From NCBI GenBank assembly GCA_021731215.1, contig JAKFXU010000239.1, positions 1 through 7,404 of the forward strand: 7,404 nucleotides of DNA, written 5' to 3'. The notes under the pieces were generated by a model that ran no database searches, was not told where the DNA came from, and saw nothing but the letters and a program-made list of their open reading frames with translations. Source of the DNA: Rhodoferax sp. (GTDB taxonomy: Bacteria; Pseudomonadota; Gammaproteobacteria; Burkholderiales; Burkholderiaceae_C). Both the position numbers and the translations under genes were made by a program. Shown here one piece after another: positions 1 through 7,404 of the stretch (positions are counted from its first letter, which is position 1; every line of letters starts with the position of its first letter).

Positions 1-224
1 AGAAAAACAACGGCTGCATGCCGCCCGGACAGGTGCGTCAATGGGCCGTCGGCCAGCCCCTGCCGCGTGAGGTGATTTACTACAACTTGCCAGCGTCCCT
101 CGTCGTGCAACTGGGTGTGCCGCCATCCGGACACCGCTACGTGCGGGTGGCCTCCGACATCCTGCTGATCGCCATCGGCACCGGCATGGTGATTGACGGG
201 ATCGAGAACCTGGGCCGTCGATAG
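1..224 (+). CDS. RcnB/CigR-family envelope protein, C-terminal part only
   Basis: The reading frame is already open at the window edge (first full codon at base 3), so only the last 73 residues are visible and the true start lies upstream. The Met codon at 18 is probably internal, because the residues before it (KNNGC) continue naturally into the family-like stretch MPPGQVRQWAVGQPLP. The segment then reads ELP-like 'YYNLPASLVVQLG', 'PPSGHRYVRVASDILLIAIG' and a hydrophobic end with GTGMVIDGI. This is the usual C-terminus of the RcnB / CigR family. RcnB is a periplasmic protein affecting nickel and cobalt homeostasis in E. coli, and CigR is an envelope protein described as an anti-virulence factor in Salmonella. 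Which role applies here cannot be told from a C-terminal fragment. It ends in TAG, 55 bp before the lipoprotein start, on the same strand. The family call is from pattern memory and is fairly secure; the specific function is unknown. Confidence 0.8.
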   Translation, partial: KNNGCMPPGQVRQWAVGQPLPREVIYYNLPASLVVQLGVPPSGHRYVRVASDILLIAIGTGMVIDGIENLGRR

Positions 225-266
225 AGCGGCCGCTGTTATTTTGACAAACCCTATAACCCACTCAAC

Positions 267-272
267 GAGAAG
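267..272 (+). promoter_or_regulatory. Ribosome binding site of the OmpA-like lipoprotein gene
   Basis: The purine-rich GAGAAG lies 7 bases before the ATG at 280. This fixes the start at 280 rather than at the earlier in-frame ATG at 193, which lies inside the preceding gene and would place about 29 extra residues ahead of the lipoprotein signal peptide. Confidence 0.6.
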
Positions 273-279
273 AAAAATC

Positions 280-936
280 ATGAAAACTTTCACATCCCAT
301 AGCCGCACCCTGGTTGTCAGCCTGGGCGCGCTTGCCGTGCTGGCCAGCGGCTGCGCCAACATGACGGAGGCGCAGCGCAGCGCCGCCATTGGCGGCGGCC
401 TGGGCGCCCTGGCCGGCGCCGCCATCGGCGACAGCAAGGGCGCGGCGGCCGTGGGCGCCGGGGTCGGCGCGCTGGGGGGCTACATCTGGTCGACCCAGAT
501 GGCCCAGAAGAAGGCCGCCATGGAAAAGGCCACGGCTGGCACCGGCGTGGTGGTGACGCAGACCGCCGACAACCAGCTCAAGCTCAACATCCCGAGCGAC
601 ATCTCGTTCGACACCGGGCGTTCCAACATCAAGCCCAATCTGCAGCCCATTCTTGACCAGTTTGCGCAGGGCCTGGCTGGCCAGCCCAATACCGAGATCC
701 GCATCATCGGCCACACCGACAGCACCGGTTCCGACAGCATCAACAACCCGCTGTCGTTCAGCCGGGCCGCCAGCGCGCGCGACTACCTGGGGGCGCGCGG
801 CGTCGACGGGCGTCGCATCCAGATCGATGGCCGGGGTTCCTACGAGCCGATTGCGGACAACAACACGGAAGCCGGACGCGCCAAAAACCGCCGCATCGAG
901 ATCTACCTGGCCGAGCGGGCGCTCGCCCGGCAGTAA
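280..936 (+). CDS. YiaD-like OmpA-family outer-membrane lipoprotein with glycine zipper
   Basis: The product is 218 residues, close to E. coli YiaD (219). Domains in order: a lipoprotein signal peptide (basic start, hydrophobic LVVSLGALAVLASGC) with the probable lipidated cysteine at residue 25; a glycine-zipper stretch at about residues 34-70 (repeated GxxxG such as GGGLGALAGAAIG) that may insert into or lie along the membrane; and an OmpA C-terminal peptidoglycan-binding domain at about 100-214. That domain carries the motifs IRIIGHTDSTGS, LSFSRAASARDYL, GVDGRRIQIDGRG and GRAKNRRIEIYL. The Asp of HTDS and the Arg of NRR correspond to residues that bind diaminopimelate in this family. Residue +2 after the cysteine is Ala, not Asp, which favours outer-membrane sorting. 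The likely role is anchoring the outer membrane to the cell wall. It follows the RcnB-like gene by 55 bp and has its own ribosome binding site and a strong terminator, so it ends its transcript. The family is confident; the exact physiological role is inferred. Confidence 0.92.
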   Translation: MKTFTSHSRTLVVSLGALAVLASGCANMTEAQRSAAIGGGLGALAGAAIGDSKGAAAVGAGVGALGGYIWSTQMAQKKAAMEKATAGTGVVVTQTADNQLKLNIPSDISFDTGRSNIKPNLQPILDQFAQGLAGQPNTEIRIIGHTDSTGSDSINNPLSFSRAASARDYLGARGVDGRRIQIDGRGSYEPIADNNTEAGRAKNRRIEIYLAERALARQ

Positions 937-951
937 GCCACGCCCTGCTTC

Positions 952-985
952 AAAAAACAAGGGGCCGGTGGCCCCTTGTTTTTTT
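952..985 (+). terminator. Intrinsic terminator after the OmpA-like lipoprotein gene
   Basis: A perfect 9-bp inverted repeat, CAAGGGGCC (958-966) and GGCCCCTTG (970-978), is separated by the 3-base loop GGT and followed by seven T residues (979-985). The stem can extend through the A-tract at 952-957 pairing with the T-tract. That A-tract would also act as a U-tract on the opposite strand, so the element could stop transcription both ways. It starts 15 bases after the lipoprotein stop codon and isolates glcE from upstream transcription. Confidence 0.95.
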
Positions 986-1096
986 ACGCCGAAGCGCTTG
1001 GCTGACAAATTTTTGCAGCCCGGGTGTTCAAAAAATTCACACCACAACGCCGCGCTGACGCTTACCATTCGAGGCCTCACCGCCCACCTGCCCCAC

Positions 1097-2257
1097 ATGG
1101 ACCCAGCCCTTTACCACCTCACCGAGCGCGTGCGCGCCGCCGCCGCCGCAGGCACCCCGCTGCGCCTTCGCGGCGGCGGCTCCAAAGATTTTTATGGCCA
1201 GCCGCCGCAAGGCGAGTTGCTCGACCTCACGCTGCTTACCGGCATCATCAGTTACGAGCCGAGTGAATTGGTCGTCACCGTGCGCGCCGGCACCCCGCTG
1301 GCAGAACTGGAGGCGGCCCTGGCCGAGCGCGGTCAATGTCTGGCGTTCGAGCCGCCCGCTTTCGGGGCAACGGCGGCCAGCCCGAGCCGCGCCACCTGTG
1401 GCGGCATGGTGGCGGCCGGCCTGAGCGGTCCGGCGCGGGCCAGCGCCGGCGCCGTGCGCGACTTCGTGCTGGGCGTCACCCTGCTCAATGGCCGCGCCGA
1501 GCTGCTGACTTTTGGCGGCCAGGTCATCAAGAACGTGGCCGGTTACGACGTCTCGCGCCTGATGGTGGGCGCCATGGGCAGCTTGGGCGTGATCACCCAA
1601 GTCTCGCTCAAGGTACTGCCGCGCGCCCCGGCCGAGGCCACGCTGATGTGTGCGGGCATCGCGCAGCAAGCAGCGCTTGATTTGCTCAATCGCTGGGGTG
1701 GCCAGCCGCTGCCCCTGAACGCCAGTTGCTGGGTGTTTGATGACAGCGCCAGCCCGGCCCGCGACTACCTGTTTGTGCGCCTGCGCGGCGCCGTGGCGGC
1801 GGTGCAAGCGGCCTGCCCGCGCATGATGGCCGAGCTGCGCGCGGCCGGTGGCGAAGCCGTGCTGATGGACAACGCGCAAGCCGGCCCCGACTGGCAGGCC
1901 TGCCGCGATCAGACCCTGCCGTTCTTCAGCGCCAGCGCGCCGGAGCTGTGCCTGTGGCGCCTGTCGCTGCCGCCAACCGCGCCCGCGCTGGAGCTGCCCT
2001 ATGCGCAATTGATCGAATGGCACGGCGCCCAGCGCTGGCTGTGGGCGCCTGGGTCGGCGCAAGCGCAACTGCGCCAGTTGGCCAGCCAGCTCGGTGGCAG
2101 CGCGACGCTGTTCCGCTCCAGCGCCGCGTCCGCTGCCAGCGCGCCAGCGCGCTTTCAGCCCTTGCCAGCCCCGCTGGCGCAGATTCACCAGCGCCTCAAG
2201 CACGAGTTTGACCCGGCCGCCATCTTCAACCGCGGCCGCCTCTACCCCGACTTTTAG
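1097..2257 (+). CDS. glcE: Glycolate oxidase FAD-binding subunit GlcE
   Basis: GlcE is one of three core subunits (GlcD, GlcE, GlcF) of the membrane-associated glycolate oxidase, which oxidises glycolate to glyoxylate and passes electrons to the respiratory chain. The product is 386 residues, somewhat longer than E. coli GlcE (about 350). An FAD-binding type 4 (PCMH) domain covers about residues 20-170. It shows the PP-loop LRLRGGGSKDFYG (22-34), ATCGGMVAAGLSGPAR (99-114) and KNVAGYDVSRLMVGAMGSLG (145-164). The C-terminus, LKHEFDPAAIFNRGRLYPDF, is the typical end of the GlcD/GlcE superfamily. The ATG at 1097 is the first start codon in frame after the upstream terminator and puts the PP-loop at the usual distance from the N-terminus. 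No good Shine-Dalgarno sequence precedes it, so the start is somewhat uncertain. It is followed by glcF after 13 bp. No glcD lies immediately upstream, which is the usual arrangement. Confidence 0.92.
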   Translation: MDPALYHLTERVRAAAAAGTPLRLRGGGSKDFYGQPPQGELLDLTLLTGIISYEPSELVVTVRAGTPLAELEAALAERGQCLAFEPPAFGATAASPSRATCGGMVAAGLSGPARASAGAVRDFVLGVTLLNGRAELLTFGGQVIKNVAGYDVSRLMVGAMGSLGVITQVSLKVLPRAPAEATLMCAGIAQQAALDLLNRWGGQPLPLNASCWVFDDSASPARDYLFVRLRGAVAAVQAACPRMMAELRAAGGEAVLMDNAQAGPDWQACRDQTLPFFSASAPELCLWRLSLPPTAPALELPYAQLIEWHGAQRWLWAPGSAQAQLRQLASQLGGSATLFRSSAASAASAPARFQPLPAPLAQIHQRLKHEFDPAAIFNRGRLYPDF

Positions 2258-2270
2258 ACGCCACGCCCCT

Positions 2271-3527
2271 ATGCAAACCCATCTCGCCCCCGAATACCAA
2301 GGCACGGCCGACGGCAGCGCCGCCGAGGCCATCCTGCGCAAATGCGTGCACTGCGGTTTTTGCACCGCCACCTGCCCGACCTACCAATTGCTGGGCGACG
2401 AGCTCGACGGACCGCGTGGGCGCATCTACCTGATCAAGCAGGTACTCGAAGGCGACACGCCGACGCGCAAGACCCAGCTCCACCTGGACCGCTGCCTGAC
2501 CTGCCGCAACTGCGAAAGCACCTGCCCCTCGGGCGTCGCCTATGGCCACCTGCTCGACATCGGGCGCAAGCTGGTTGACGCCCAGGTGGCGCGCCCGCTG
2601 GGTCAACGGGCGCTGCGCTGGGCGCTCAAGGAAGGCCTGCCCTCGCCCCTGTTTGCCCCGGCCCTCAAACTCGGGCAGTTGGTGCGTCCGCTGTTGCCCG
2701 CCGTGCTCAAAAGCAAGGTGCCGGTCAAACAGGACGCCGGCCACTGGCCCACGCGCACCCATGCGCGCCAGGTGCTGCTGCTGGCCGGCTGCGTGCAACC
2801 GGCGATGAGCCCCAACATCAACCACGCCAGCGCCCGCGTGCTCGATGCGGCCGGCGTCCAGTGCCTCATCGCGCCCAAGGCCGGTTGCTGCGGCGCGGTC
2901 AAGTTCCACCTCAACGACCAGGATGGCGGCAAGGCGGAGATGCGCGCCAACATCGACGCCTGGTGGCCCTATGTCGAGGGTCAGGCCGGCCGCGCCGGGG
3001 TCGAGGCCATCCTCATGAACGCCTCGGGCTGCGGCGTCACGGTCAAGGAGTACGGCCACCTGCTGCAGGACGACCCGGCCTATGCCGCCAAGGCCGCGCG
3101 CATCAGTGCATTGACCCAGGACCTGAGCGAATGGCTGCCCGAAATCAGCGCCAAACTGCGCGGCAAGCTCACGGTCAGCACCACGGCCATCGCCTTTCAC
3201 CCGCCGTGCACGCTGCAGCACGGCCAGCAACTGCGCGGCGGCGTCGAGCAGCATCTGACCGAGCTGGGTTTCAACATCAAAGTGACCGGCGCCGAAGCCC
3301 ACCTGTGCTGCGGCTCGGCCGGCACCTACTCGGTACTCAATCCGGGTCTGTCCTACCAGTTGCGCGAGCGCAAGCTCGGCCACCTGAACGCCACCATTGG
3401 CGAGGCGCCACCCGGGCTGATCGTGTCGGCCAATATCGGCTGCATCACGCACCTGCAAAGCGGCACCGCCACGCCGGTGCGGCACTGGATCGAAGTGCTG
3501 GATCAAGCGCTTGCGAAGGCGCTCTAA
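2271..3527 (+). CDS. glcF: Glycolate oxidase iron-sulfur subunit GlcF
   Basis: GlcF is the electron-transfer subunit of glycolate oxidase, taking electrons from the flavin subunits towards the quinone pool at the inner membrane. The product is 418 residues (E. coli GlcF about 407). Two [4Fe-4S] ferredoxin motifs lie near the N-terminus: CVHCGFCTATCP (Cys 25, 28, 31, 35) and CLTCRNCESTCP (Cys 75, 78, 81, 85). Two cysteine-rich CCG domains follow. The first has Cys174, the Cys206-Cys207-Gly208 core and SGCG around Cys254. The second has HPPC (Cys313), the Cys346-Cys347-Gly348 core and Cys391. All expected cysteines are present, so the protein looks intact. The ATG at 2271 gives a standard N-terminus; earlier in-frame ATGs lie inside glcE and are rejected. 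It starts 13 bp after the glcE stop, with no visible Shine-Dalgarno sequence, so translation is probably coupled to glcE. Confidence 0.95.
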   Translation: MQTHLAPEYQGTADGSAAEAILRKCVHCGFCTATCPTYQLLGDELDGPRGRIYLIKQVLEGDTPTRKTQLHLDRCLTCRNCESTCPSGVAYGHLLDIGRKLVDAQVARPLGQRALRWALKEGLPSPLFAPALKLGQLVRPLLPAVLKSKVPVKQDAGHWPTRTHARQVLLLAGCVQPAMSPNINHASARVLDAAGVQCLIAPKAGCCGAVKFHLNDQDGGKAEMRANIDAWWPYVEGQAGRAGVEAILMNASGCGVTVKEYGHLLQDDPAYAAKAARISALTQDLSEWLPEISAKLRGKLTVSTTAIAFHPPCTLQHGQQLRGGVEQHLTELGFNIKVTGAEAHLCCGSAGTYSVLNPGLSYQLRERKLGHLNATIGEAPPGLIVSANIGCITHLQSGTATPVRHWIEVLDQALAKAL

Positions 3528-3598
3528 AATTGACAGCTCATCGCGCCTGCTTCATTGGGGCTTGCGCCGCACTGCCTGCCCCCTGACCGGACCCCGCC

Positions 3599-4663
<1,065 letters not shown>

Positions 4664-4711
4664 GCATGAACGACGGCCCTTATGCTGACCGCCATAGCCG
4701 GCGCGTGTTCC

Positions 4712-5011
4712 TTAACCGAACTTGAACAAAATGCCGTGGCCGCCGCGCGGGTATTCCCAGTCCACGTTCACGTGTTCGGTGCAGATGATGCGGCAACTGC
4801 CACATTCCAGGCAGCCGTCGGTAATCAAGGTCACGCTGCCGTTGCCCTCGGTCTTGTAGCAGGACGCCGGGCAGACGAAGGTGCAGTTCTTGGCGACGCA
4901 ATCGTTGGTGCAGATGTCGGCGTCCTTGATCCGGATGTGCGGCCGCCCGGCGTCGACGCGGTAACGGTTCTGGAACAGTTTCTCTTCGACATTGACGGTG
5001 ATGGCATTCAT
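4712..5011 (-). CDS. fixX: FixX ferredoxin-like protein of the FixABCX complex
   Basis: FixX is the iron-sulfur partner of FixC and carries electrons from the bifurcating flavoprotein complex. The product is 99 residues, normal for the family (about 95-98). It begins with the typical EKLFQNRYRVDAGRPHI (residues 10-26) and ends with DWEYPRGGHGILFKFG. The ferredoxin motif CLECGSCRIIC gives Cys67, 70, 73 and 77. A second cysteine set sits earlier (Cys34, 38, 43, 47-Pro, plus Cys51). Its spacing fits a two-cluster ferredoxin in which the two motifs share ligands. Its start overlaps the fixC stop by 4 bp (ATGA), and a good Shine-Dalgarno sequence lies within the fixC 3' end. It is the last gene of the operon; only 48 bp separate its stop from the convergent aroG stop, and no clear terminator hairpin is visible there. 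Confidence 0.95.
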   Translation of the reverse strand: MNAITVNVEEKLFQNRYRVDAGRPHIRIKDADICTNDCVAKNCTFVCPASCYKTEGNGSVTLITDGCLECGSCRIICTEHVNVDWEYPRGGHGILFKFG

Positions 5012-6318
5012 CGGATGGCCTTCCAGAGTTTGTAGGCATCGCCCACCAGCCCGGTGAGCTTGCGGGTTCGGCGGAAACTTGAGAATATTTCACGCTCCTT
5101 GGTCTTCTTGTCCACGCCGTCCACCGTGATCATGGTGCGGGCCGCCTGGGCCACCATGTCGGGGTAGCTGGTGAAGAACTGCGGGTTCTTGTGCAGCACG
5201 GCCGGCATGTCGCGGTACTTGTACAAGTCTTTCATGACGAAGCTGGCGTCGAGCGCGCTCTTGTAGGCCTTGAGCGCGGCACTGCGAAAGCCCTTGCCGG
5301 CGGCCTTGGCTGCGATCACGGTCTCGGCTGCCAGGCGCCCGGTGGTCATCGCCAGGTTGGAGCCTTCGCGGTGCACCGCGTTGACGAAGCCGCCGGAGTC
5401 GCCGACGATCATCCAGCCGTTGCCATAGATCTGCGGAATCGCATGAAAGCCGCCTTCCGGGATCAGGTGGGCGCAGTATTCCTTCATCTCGCCGCCCTCG
5501 ATCAGCGGCGCGACCGAGGGGTGGCGCTTCATCTGCTCCAGCAGCACGTAGGGGCTGGTGCGGTTCGGGTTGTTCTTGAAGTCGCCCAGCATGCAGCCGA
5601 CCCCGATGGTGATGGACTCCTTGTTGGTGTAGAGAAAGCCGGTGCCCATCATGCCGTCGGTGATGCGGCCCACCATCTCGATCACGACGCCCGATTCCTC
5701 GCCGACATTGAAGCGCTGGCGGATCGTGTCCTCGGGCATGAACAGAATCTCCTTCACCGCCAGTGCCACGTTGCCGGCCGGAATCTCGGGGTGGAAGCCG
5801 GCCTTGCGCGCCAGCGTCGAATTGACGCCGTCGGCCAGGATCACGACATCGGCGAAGACCTCGCCCTGCAGGCGGTCGCAACTGACGCCGACGACCTGGT
5901 CGCCGTCCATGATCAGGTGGTTGACGGTGGTCTCGCAGATCAGCAGGGCACCGGCTTCGCGCACCTTGGCGCTGAACCATTTGTCGAACTGCGCGCGCAG
6001 GATGGTGTAGCGGTTGTAGGGCGGCTTGTTGTAGTCCTCGCTGCGGATGTGGGTGCCGACAAAGGAGGTTTCGTCGAGCAGCCACATGCGCTGCTCGATG
6101 ATGTGGCGCTCCAGCGGCGCGTCGTCGCGGAAGTCGGGAATGATCTCCTCCAGCGCCTTGGCATAGAGGATGGCGCCCTGCACGTTCTTGCTGCCGGGGT
6201 ACTCGCCGCGTTCAATCTGCAGCACCTTGAGTCCGGCCTTGGCCAGGGTATAGGCGGCCGCGTTGCCGGATGGGCCGGCGCCGACGACGATGGCATCGAA
6301 TTGGGATGGTTTCTTCAT
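5008..6318 (-). CDS. fixC: FixC, ETF-quinone oxidoreductase-like flavoprotein
   Basis: FixC is the FAD dehydrogenase of the FixABCX complex. It takes the higher-potential electrons from FixAB and passes them to quinone at the membrane, which lets the other electrons reach low potential for ferredoxin or flavodoxin and nitrogenase. The product is 436 residues, normal for the family. Visible are an N-terminal FAD dinucleotide fold (VVGAGPSG, Gly13-Gly18, with the ribose-binding Glu36 in QIERG), the DGVNS motif (163-167) that contacts FAD, and a C-terminal FAD motif, VGDSGGFVNAVHREGSNLA (305-323), of the geranylgeranyl reductase / ETF-QO superfamily. The ATG at 6318 has a near-ideal ribosome binding site and lies 12 bp after the fixB stop; the 3' end overlaps fixX by 4 bp. 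It lacks the iron-sulfur domain of mitochondrial ETF-QO, a role that FixX fills as a separate protein. No frameshift or missing motif is seen. Confidence 0.96.
   Translation of the reverse strand: MKKPSQFDAIVVGAGPSGNAAAYTLAKAGLKVLQIERGEYPGSKNVQGAILYAKALEEIIPDFRDDAPLERHIIEQRMWLLDETSFVGTHIRSEDYNKPPYNRYTILRAQFDKWFSAKVREAGALLICETTVNHLIMDGDQVVGVSCDRLQGEVFADVVILADGVNSTLARKAGFHPEIPAGNVALAVKEILFMPEDTIRQRFNVGEESGVVIEMVGRITDGMMGTGFLYTNKESITIGVGCMLGDFKNNPNRTSPYVLLEQMKRHPSVAPLIEGGEMKEYCAHLIPEGGFHAIPQIYGNGWMIVGDSGGFVNAVHREGSNLAMTTGRLAAETVIAAKAAGKGFRSAALKAYKSALDASFVMKDLYKYRDMPAVLHKNPQFFTSYPDMVAQAARTMITVDGVDKKTKEREIFSSFRRTRKLTGLVGDAYKLWKAIR
5019..5024 (-). promoter_or_regulatory. Ribosome binding site of fixX inside the fixC 3' end
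   Basis: On the minus strand the sequence reads GGAAGG followed by 7 bases and the fixX ATG (5011-5009). Together with the ATGA stop-start overlap this supports tightly coupled translation of fixC and fixX. Confidence 0.65.
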
Positions 6319-6325
6319 GTCAGGT

Positions 6326-6332
6326 CTCCTTT
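6326..6332 (-). promoter_or_regulatory. Strong ribosome binding site of fixC overlapping the fixB stop
   Basis: The minus strand reads AAAGGAG followed by 7 bases and the fixC ATG. Its first two A residues are part of the fixB TAA stop (6333-6331), so ribosomes ending fixB finish on the fixC initiation site. This confirms the fixC start and suggests coupled translation. Confidence 0.85.
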
Positions 6333-7404
6333 AGGCAGCTTGACGCGCGCGCAGCGCCAGGTGCGCGGCGAAGGCTTGCGTCAGCGCGGGCAGCACCTGC
6401 ATCGCATTGCCGACGATGCCGTAGTGCGCGAAGTCGAAGATCGGCGCGTTGGCGTCGGTGTTGATCGCCACGATCACGTCCGAGCTCTCGCAGCCGACGC
6501 GGTGCTGGACCGCGCCCGAAATGCCGGCGGCGATGTAGAGCTTGGGTCGCACCGTCTTGCCGGTCTGCCCGACCTGCCGATCGGCCTCGACCCAGCCGGC
6601 CTGCACGCAGGGACGGGTGGCACCGACCTCGCCGCCGAGCACGCGCGCCAACTCGAACACCAGTTTGAAGTTATCGGGGTTCTTCAGGCCCTTGCCACCG
6701 CTGACGATCACGTCGGCATACGGCAGGTTGATCTTGTTGCTGTGGGCGTCGGCGATGAAGTCGAGCAGCTTGGTGACGATTTGCGTCTCCACCATGCCCA
6801 GCGTGTCGTAAGTGATCTCACCCGTGCGGCTGGTGTCGGCCTTGGGCATCAGCATGACGCGCGGCCGCACCGTGGCCATCTGCGGCCGGTAGGCCAGCGT
6901 CATGATGGTGCAGTAGAGCGAGCCGCCAAAGGTCGGGCGCGTGGCGGCCAGCGCGCGCGAAGTGGGGTCAATGTTGAGTTCGGTACAGTCGGCGGTCAGT
7001 CCGGTGAGCAGCGTGGTGGCGACCGAGCCCGCCAGGTCACGCCCCATCGAGGTTGCGCCCAGCAGCAGAATCTTGGGATGGTACTTGTTGACCAGGTCGG
7101 TCAGACCCTTGGTGAAGGGTTCGTTGCGGTAGCCCCTGAGCACCGGGTCCTTCATGATGTGGGCCTGGTCCGCGCCAAAGCTGAAGGCCTCGGCGGCGAA
7201 CTTTTCCAGCGGCTCGTCGGGACCGCCGAGCAGCACCGCGCTGACCGGGCAACCGAGCTTGTCGGCCAGCTTGCGCGCCTCGCCCACCAGCTCCCACGAC
7301 ACGCTGTGCACATGGCCGCGGTCGTGTTCGATGAAGACCCAAACGCCTTTGTAGGCTTTCAGTTCCTCGCTCAACTCCACATTGCGGCGGCCAGCGGGGC
7401 GCTT
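6331..7404 (-). CDS. fixB: FixB, electron transfer flavoprotein alpha subunit, 5' end outside window
   Basis: FixB pairs with FixA to form the ETF-like heterodimer at the core of the FixABCX electron-bifurcating complex. The frame stays open to the right edge with eight more codons (KRPAGRRN) before the GTG at 7380. That GTG is therefore more likely an internal valine than a start, and the CDS is partial at its 5' end. Counting from that codon, the N-terminal ETF domain begins at about residue 12 ([20 protein letters not shown]), with [17 protein letters not shown] and [10 protein letters not shown] further on. The C-terminal FAD domain runs from about residue 230, with [30 protein letters not shown] (GISGAVQH at 286-293), [14 protein letters not shown] and GIVGN at 321-325. 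The basic/linker segment ahead of the ETF core, as I recall, is usual in FixB of nitrogen fixers and absent in ordinary EtfA. fixA is expected just beyond the right edge. Confidence 0.95.
   Translation of the reverse strand, partial: KRPAGRRNVELSEELKAYKGVWVFIEHDRGHVHSVSWELVGEARKLADKLGCPVSAVLLGGPDEPLEKFAAEAFSFGADQAHIMKDPVLRGYRNEPFTKGLTDLVNKYHPKILLLGATSMGRDLAGSVATTLLTGLTADCTELNIDPTSRALAATRPTFGGSLYCTIMTLAYRPQMATVRPRVMLMPKADTSRTGEITYDTLGMVETQIVTKLLDFIADAHSNKINLPYADVIVSGGKGLKNPDNFKLVFELARVLGGEVGATRPCVQAGWVEADRQVGQTGKTVRPKLYIAAGISGAVQHRVGCESSDVIVAINTDANAPIFDFAHYGIVGNAMQVLPALTQAFAAHLALRARQAA

Noticed and set aside
241..257. TTGACA (241-246) and TATAAC (252-257) before the lipoprotein gene
   Set aside because: They are only 5 bases apart, so they cannot form one promoter. 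TATAAC could be a -10 box, but no -35 box lies at the right distance.
998..1017. Possible sigma-54 promoter for glcE (TTGGCT...TTGCA)
   Set aside because: The GG and GC elements are 13 bases apart instead of the 10 required by the -24/-12 spacing, and the -24 box lacks the CAC part.
262..1098. Minus-strand open frame (278 codons) covering the lipoprotein gene and terminator
   Set aside because: It would read through a strong terminator hairpin and is compositionally like other GC-rich antisense shadows.
1037..2371. Long open frame on the minus strand (444 codons) opposite glcE
   Set aside because: The translation is rich in Arg, Gly, Ala and Gln with no recognisable domain, and it lies exactly opposite a well-supported gene. 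Such frames are common shadows in GC-rich DNA.
2226..3506. Long open frame on the minus strand (426 codons) opposite glcF
   Set aside because: Low-complexity composition with no family motif, antisense to glcF, whose cysteine motifs are all intact.
3530..3558. Perfect TTGACA at 3530-3535 as a possible -35 box for aroG
   Set aside because: No acceptable -10 hexamer lies 16-18 bases downstream (the 17-base position reads CATTGG). A TAAAAT at 3525-3530 resembles a -10 box but has no matching -35 box.
4664..4711. Possible shared terminator between aroG and fixX
   Set aside because: Only short imperfect inverted repeats (such as GCAT/ATGC) with long loops and no T-tract on either strand. Nothing supports an intrinsic terminator.
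5090..6085. Second minus-strand frame (331 codons) inside fixC
   Set aside because: Arg/Pro/Gly/His-rich frame-shifted copy of the fixC coding strand with no ribosome binding site and no domain.
7378..7380. GTG at 7380-7378 as the fixB start
   Set aside because: The frame continues open to the window edge with family-like residues (KRPAGRRN), and the usual FixB N-terminal extension would begin further upstream.

Overview
The window is GC-rich, densely coding DNA, typical of a betaproteobacterium. Protein similarities recalled from memory, together with the mix of genes, suggest the order Burkholderiales (a Comamonadaceae-like organism). This placement is inference, since no rRNA or other direct marker is present. 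The fixBCX genes suggest, without proving, that the host fixes nitrogen.

Layout, left to right. Plus strand: the 3' end of an RcnB/CigR-family envelope protein gene (1-224), a YiaD-like OmpA-family outer-membrane lipoprotein (280-936), a strong intrinsic terminator (952-985), glcE (1097-2257), glcF (2271-3527) and a class I DAHP synthase gene, aroG-type (3599-4663). Minus strand: a fix operon transcribed from the right edge inward, in the order fixB (5' end outside the window), fixC and fixX. It converges on aroG across a 48-bp gap. No gene-free stretch exceeds 300 bp. The longest is 937-1096, which holds the terminator followed by about 110 bp with no recognisable promoter.

How the genes work together. 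GlcE and GlcF are two of the three core subunits of glycolate oxidase, which oxidises glycolate to glyoxylate. The catalytic GlcD subunit is not encoded here. The DAHP synthase makes the first committed shikimate-pathway intermediate. FixB, FixC and FixX, with FixA expected beyond the right edge, form the flavin-based electron-bifurcating complex that supplies low-potential electrons to nitrogenase in many diazotrophs. The three blocks (envelope genes; glycolate and aromatic metabolism; fix operon) look functionally independent.

I found no tRNA, rRNA, insertion sequence, CRISPR array, long repeat or clearly novel system. The points most worth following up are the FixX cysteine layout predicting two iron-sulfur clusters, the absence of glcD beside glcEF, the mixed AroF/AroG signature of the DAHP synthase, and the fix operon ending directly against a housekeeping gene.
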